Shown: piece by piece, positions 14,774-17,192 of the stretch
How the letters are laid out: the number at the start of each line of letters is the position of its first letter
Position numbering within the stretch: position 1 is the stretch's first letter
DNA from: JBQTJN01 sp052387095
Lineage (GTDB): Bacteria > Pseudomonadota > Alphaproteobacteria > Micavibrionales > Micavibrionaceae
Direction: 5' to 3'
DNA: 17,192 bases
Assembly (NCBI GenBank): GCA_052387095.1
Contig: JBQTJN010000011.1
Coordinates: 1-17,192 of the forward strand
Position numbers and translations under genes: made by a program
Notes under the pieces: generated by a model
What the model saw: the letters and a program-made list of their open reading frames with translations, nothing else
Databases searched by the model: none
What the model was told of the DNA's origin: nothing

Positions 14774-14854
14774 TATTTACACAAATTGTCCTACAGACAT
14801 GAAACCTCGGAATACTTTATTGAGATGGGTTCTCCTTCTTTGGACATTAAATAA
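14708..14854 (+). CDS. Small ORF (48 aa) in the replication operon
   Basis: No family recognised. The ATG overlaps the helicase stop by ATGA, and its TAA overlaps the next start by TAATG, which is the same coupling seen between the neighbouring genes. The product reads MSLKTLTHIVLDWDSTGTWH at the start and ends MGSPSLDIK; it is soluble-looking, with no cysteines. Part of it (DSTGTWHGTY) is encoded by GGGACA repeats, so the frame may be open by chance over a DNA-level element. Without this ORF there would be a 142-nt gap in an otherwise gapless operon. Confidence 0.45.
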   Translation: MSLKTLTHIVLDWDSTGTWHGTYLHKLSYRHETSEYFIEMGSPSLDIK

Positions 14855-15513
14855 TGAAAATCCCTGCGGACATGAAAGCAACAACTGTGGATGAAGCGCA
14901 GGCTATGAGCCTTACTGCCGCTCAAATCCGGCACAATGTTGAGCATGGACAAGATCGTGGTTTTGAGCAGAAAGAAACAAGTCTGATTATCGCTGGCGAT
15001 CTTGATGATGCAGCAAATTCGTATCTGATTTTGAGCGAGATTCCTGCGCGGGGAGTTGGCGGAGAATATGTGCAAATCACAGAAAATAAACCTCCTGTAA
15101 ACTGTCCACCCCGTGAACAAATCAACCGCGTGAATACGGACGCGAGCCTGGATCGTCTTGAGTTGGCCTCTAAGAACGGGGTTTTGAGCATGGCGCTCGA
15201 TACTGCCGAAGCGATTGGCGCAAGCAACGCGGCAGAGCAGATGATAGCGCACCAGATGGCCGTGGCGCACCGCACCAGCCTTGATCTGATTGCAGAGGCG
15301 GCACATACCCGTGATCCGATAGAGAGATGCCGACTGATTAATACGGCATCAAAACTCATGGATATATGCCAGAAAGGTTTAATTACGGTTCATAAAATCC
15401 GTAACGGAGGTCAGCAAACAGTGACCGTGCAGCATGTTCAGGTATCGGATGGTGGCCAGGCCGTTATAAACGGCTCTGTTGATGTCAGGGGGGAGGGGGC
15501 TAATAAAAAATGA
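14854..15513 (+). CDS. Conserved-type hypothetical protein of mobile elements
   Basis: A 219-aa protein of unknown function. Its C-terminal half resembles proteins I recall from alphaproteobacterial accessory regions: QMAVAHRTSLDLIAEA, then RLINTASKLMDICQKGL and the striking end QTVTVQHVQVSDGGQAVING. In those cases, as here, the partner is a Cys-rich CRMHGG protein encoded next door. No signal peptide or membrane segment is visible; the middle is helical and the C-terminus beta-rich. The ATG overlaps the stop of the 48-codon ORF (TAATG). Only a weak GGA lies upstream, so translation probably depends on coupling. It overlaps the next gene by 4 nt. Confidence 0.75.
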   Translation: MKIPADMKATTVDEAQAMSLTAAQIRHNVEHGQDRGFEQKETSLIIAGDLDDAANSYLILSEIPARGVGGEYVQITENKPPVNCPPREQINRVNTDASLDRLELASKNGVLSMALDTAEAIGASNAAEQMIAHQMAVAHRTSLDLIAEAAHTRDPIERCRLINTASKLMDICQKGLITVHKIRNGGQQTVTVQHVQVSDGGQAVINGSVDVRGEGANKK

Positions 15514-15779
15514 AGGGGGAGTGTGGTCGAAAAACGAAAAACCCCATGCACGAGGCGAGAGCGGCTCTAGTGTTGCATCCCAGGTGCGGCGCTCGCTGCC
15601 GGACAACCGGGAGCGCCTGCCGAAATCCTGCTATGAAAAATGGACGTTGCCGGATGCACGGTGGGAAATCGACAGGCAGGCCAATTATTCATGGACGGAA
15701 TACAAAGGCGAAAAAGAAGCAATACGCCGAAGCCAAAAAAGTATTGGCCGCATTAAAGGATATGTTGTCCGATTTTTAA
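15510..15779 (+). CDS. Small Cys-rich CRMHGG-motif protein
   Basis: The 89-aa basic protein has a compact Cys/His region at about residues 27-51: HPRCGARCRTTGSACRNPAM then KNGRCRMHGGKSTG. Four cysteines plus the HGG histidine suggest a small metal-binding module, although no metal is proven. The Lys-rich C-terminus (NTKAKKKQYAEAKKVLAALKDML) forms a likely helix. Such short CRMHGG proteins are common in prophages and islands; their function is not known to me. The ATG overlaps the upstream stop (ATGA), and a G-rich run at 15488-15499 serves as ribosome binding site. It converges with the leftward operon, only 4 nt separating the stop codons. Confidence 0.78.
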   Translation: MKGECGRKTKNPMHEARAALVLHPRCGARCRTTGSACRNPAMKNGRCRMHGGKSTGRPIIHGRNTKAKKKQYAEAKKVLAALKDMLSDF

Positions 15780-15783
15780 CCTG

Positions 15784-16110
15784 TCAGTCCTCATCATGGT
15801 TTTCTTCATCAGCCTGATTTTGCCAGAACTCTTTCAGGCTAATCCATGAAACGTGTTTGTTAAAAGCGTCCAGCGCGTCTTCGCAGGCGCGAAGATATTC
15901 ACATGGCTCTTCCATGCCGTACCAGACGCCCAGAGATGGGTGATCTCCCAGTTCATGCTCATGCCACATGATTTCGAGTTTGCTGTCATCCGGCGGCAGG
16001 CCGCACACGAACTGCACATAATTTTTGGCAAGGCCAAGACAGAAAAGAATCCACGCCTCATCATCTGGCATTTCACCTGTATCGACGCTGCCAATGCTTT
16101 CCCAGGGCAT
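15784..16110 (-). CDS. Hypothetical protein, 108 aa, acidic
   Basis: Not recognised. The protein is acidic and rich in Trp, Cys and His: it starts MPWESIGSVDTGEMPDDEAW, contains YVQFVCGLPPDDSKLEIMWHEHELGD and ends EENHDED. It has no signal peptide or membrane segment, so it is probably cytoplasmic. The start is well supported by AGGAGG 4 nt before the ATG at 16110, and that ATG shares one base with the stop of the upstream membrane-protein gene. It is the last gene of a three-gene leftward operon. Confidence 0.75.
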   Translation of the reverse strand: MPWESIGSVDTGEMPDDEAWILFCLGLAKNYVQFVCGLPPDDSKLEIMWHEHELGDHPSLGVWYGMEEPCEYLRACEDALDAFNKHVSWISLKEFWQNQADEENHDED

Positions 16111-16511
16111 CAGTCCTCCTGAGCCGTTCTATTCTTGCTTTGAAAAATCGCCTGCTTTTGTGAGCGAATGTCTTCAAGCAGTTCCTCGGTTGAGATGGCT
16201 TCCAGCTTTACCCCATCCTCGGTCAGGACAGGCATAATATGTCCCGGCACAGCGGTTTTTCTTTTGTGTCCGCAATAACCCCAGGAAACTAAGGTGAAAA
16301 TAAGGAAAGGCCAAGGATGAGAGGTTAGAAAGAAAGCGGCAATCACCAATCCAACAATGCCTATGGAAGGCCCATATATCAGCAGCGCCCGTGCGACGGG
16401 ATTCCAAAATATGGGTGGGTGATTGTGTCTGGGCTGGGTGAAATACGAATTATAAACCCACCAGCCAATCCAGATGAAAGCAACTTGTAAAGCTGCAAGA
16501 AGCCAGATCAT
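16110..16511 (-). CDS. Small integral membrane protein, 133 aa
   Basis: Not recognised. Hydrophobic segments are seen at about residues 3-24 (WLLAALQVAFIWIGWWVYN), 44-62 (ALLIYGPSIGIVGLVIAAFF) and 66-80 (PWPFLIFTLVSWGYC). The C-terminal 45 residues are polar (EAISTEELLEDIRSQKQAIF) and probably cytoplasmic. AAGGA lies 6 nt before the ATG. Its start overlaps the end of the lipoprotein gene by 4 nt (ATGA) and its stop overlaps the 108-aa gene, so the three are co-translated. A link with the lipoprotein in the cell envelope is plausible. Confidence 0.75.
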   Translation of the reverse strand: MIWLLAALQVAFIWIGWWVYNSYFTQPRHNHPPIFWNPVARALLIYGPSIGIVGLVIAAFFLTSHPWPFLIFTLVSWGYCGHKRKTAVPGHIMPVLTEDGVKLEAISTEELLEDIRSQKQAIFQSKNRTAQED

Positions 16512-16954
16512 CTGGCATCCTTCAAGTCAAGCTGGAAGTAGCCCGATTGTTCACTGACGTTCGCATGTATGGCATCGCCAAGAAGGCCGAGACCGTAACC
16601 TCCCATGAGATTGCCGGAGCGTGGTGATACCTCAAAATTATAAATTTTCTTTGGTTCAGCTTTGAATGTCACTACAAACTGACCGGGTGCTGTCGGCGTA
16701 GATACTGAAAGGGTGTTTTCGCCTTTGGGAATATCATGCACAACGCTTCCGCCGCGCCCAAGACGGGCGATTTTTGCGCCGTTCGATCTGACATTTACCG
16801 CCGCTGCCAGGTAGAGCAGGCTGCTGTCGCGTGTGACGACGATCCGCGCTTTGTCAGCCGGAATAGGTTCATTCAGTGCTGATAAATTAACCGGGCCTGT
16901 TGTGCCGCAGGCTGACAGCACCAAAGCAAAAGCCAGTAAAATAAAATTTCTCAT
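16508..16954 (-). CDS. Putative lipoprotein, DUF2846-like
   Basis: The 148-aa product starts MRNFILLAFALVLSACGTTG, a type II signal peptide with lipobox LSAC and acylation at Cys16, so it is a substrate for Lgt. The mature part resembles DUF2846-type lipoproteins: KARIVVTRDSSLLYLAAAVNVRSNG, then GGSVVHDIPKGENTLSVS and KAEPKKIYNFEV, mostly beta-strand. The residue after Cys is Gly, so export to the outer membrane would be expected. The frame extends to 17020, but that part runs through a terminator hairpin; GGAG lies 6 nt before the ATG at 16954. First gene of the leftward three-gene operon. Confidence 0.82.
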   Translation of the reverse strand: MRNFILLAFALVLSACGTTGPVNLSALNEPIPADKARIVVTRDSSLLYLAAAVNVRSNGAKIARLGRGGSVVHDIPKGENTLSVSTPTAPGQFVVTFKAEPKKIYNFEVSPRSGNLMGGYGLGLLGDAIHANVSEQSGYFQLDLKDAR

Positions 16955-16967
16955 ATTTTTCTCCCAT

Positions 16968-16999
16968 AAAAAAATCACCAGAGATGTCCTCTCTGGTGA
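16968..16999 (-). terminator. Intrinsic terminator or attenuator upstream of the lipoprotein gene
   Basis: Read on the minus strand, a perfect 10-bp stem (TCACCAGAGA, 16990-16999, with TCTCTGGTGA, 16975-16984) with a 5-nt loop is followed directly by seven Ts (16974-16968). This is a textbook intrinsic terminator in the minus direction. It ends only 13 nt before the lipoprotein start codon, so either it closes an upstream leftward transcript or it attenuates this operon. Confidence 0.85.
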
Positions 17000-17159
17000 C
17001 CGGGAGTTAATAAGCCGCATTAGAACGACCGCGACGGCCTTTAAGCCGAGGCTTTGGACATACGCCGCCGCCTCCTATGCTGGTAGTTGCGCTCTTAAGA
17101 GAGGGATAAGCTGTCGTAGAGTATTGAGGATATCAACAAGGCAACAGGAGACGATCGGA

Positions 17160-17192
17160 ATGAAGAACGTAGTGGACTATTATGTAGGGCTG
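17160..17192 (+). CDS. Start of a rightward gene, 3'-partial
   Basis: An ATG at 17160 is preceded by AGGAGA at 17146-17151 and opens a frame reading MKNVVDYYVGL up to the window edge. Too little is visible to identify it. The good ribosome binding site makes a real gene likely. It diverges from the leftward lipoprotein operon, and the 205-nt gap between them should hold promoters for both. Confidence 0.45.
   Translation, partial: MKNVVDYYVGL

Larger units (their letters stand above)
9799..17192. mobile_element. Integrated plasmid-like or satellite element, left part
   Basis: Immediately after ychF the sequence becomes more AT-rich and the gene content changes from housekeeping to accessory. 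In order it holds an integrase, a structured spacer, an unrecognised protein, an AlpA-like regulator, a Toprim primase-like protein, a RepA-like helicase, an iteron array, conserved small proteins and a leftward lipoprotein operon. No phage capsid, portal, tail or conjugation genes are visible. The exact left boundary is not defined: I found no tRNA and no convincing direct repeat in 9799-9986. An 8-bp inverted repeat (CCAAAAAG 9842-9849, CTTTTTGG 9875-9882) lies in this interval. The right end is outside the window. Confidence 0.75.

Noticed and set aside
14551..14802. 83-codon plus-strand ORF across the end of the helicase gene
   Set aside because: Out of frame with the helicase; its Arg/Asp/Thr repeats simply reflect the GGGACA array.
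17007..17132. Open minus-strand frame ending CPKPRLKGRRGRSNAAY just before the terminator
   Set aside because: It looks protein-like, but no ATG, GTG or TTG occurs in the 42 codons between the upstream stop and its end.

Overview
The window comes from an alphaproteobacterial chromosome; nothing finer than the class can be defended by eye. The evidence is a Ros/MucR-family regulator, UbiK and an NDUFAF7-type methyltransferase beside lgt, and a compact GC-rich gene order (ubiK, YbjN-like and proC diverging from lgt, NDUFAF7-like and pgeF) that I associate with this class. It splits into a core chromosomal part (1-9798) and the left part of an integrated mobile element (about 9799-17192), whose right end is outside the window.

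Core region. A 5'-truncated RutE/HadB-type nitroreductase is followed directly by tsaB (tRNA t6A synthesis) and a MucR-like regulator that has lost most of the usual zinc ligands. Converging on it is the minus-strand operon ubiK, YbjN-like, proC. Diverging from that operon is a tightly overlapping plus-strand set: lgt (lipoprotein acylation), an NDUFAF7/MidA-type methyltransferase and pgeF (peptidoglycan editing). Then come prs (PRPP synthesis), a 351-nt spacer with a palindromic repeat and a possible promoter, and the translation-related set rplY (L25/CTC), pth and ychF. These are mostly housekeeping genes in translation, cell envelope, quinone and nucleotide metabolism.

Mobile element. After ychF the sequence becomes visibly more AT-rich and a DUF4102-type tyrosine recombinase begins, preceded by four copies of AACCGGGTA. 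A nested palindrome follows the integrase gene, then a protein I do not recognise (about 352 aa). Next is a translationally coupled replication module: an AlpA-like regulator, a Toprim primase-like protein and a RepA-like hexameric helicase/ATPase. The 3' end of the helicase gene and the next 60 bases carry eight GGGACA hexamers in two triplets with 11/12-bp spacing, so this may be the element's replication origin. A 48-codon ORF, a 219-aa conserved-type protein and a Cys-rich CRMHGG protein complete the rightward set.

Converging on them is a leftward three-gene operon: a lipoprotein, a small membrane protein and a 108-aa soluble protein. A perfect intrinsic terminator lies just upstream of the lipoprotein's ribosome binding site. 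A new rightward gene starts at 17160 and runs off the window. The combination of integrase, AlpA, primase, RepA helicase and iterons looks like an integrative plasmid or P4-like satellite that can replicate after excision. I saw no phage structural genes, conjugation genes, tRNA, rRNA or CRISPR array in the window.

All calls were made by reading the sequence; no database search or folding calculation was run.
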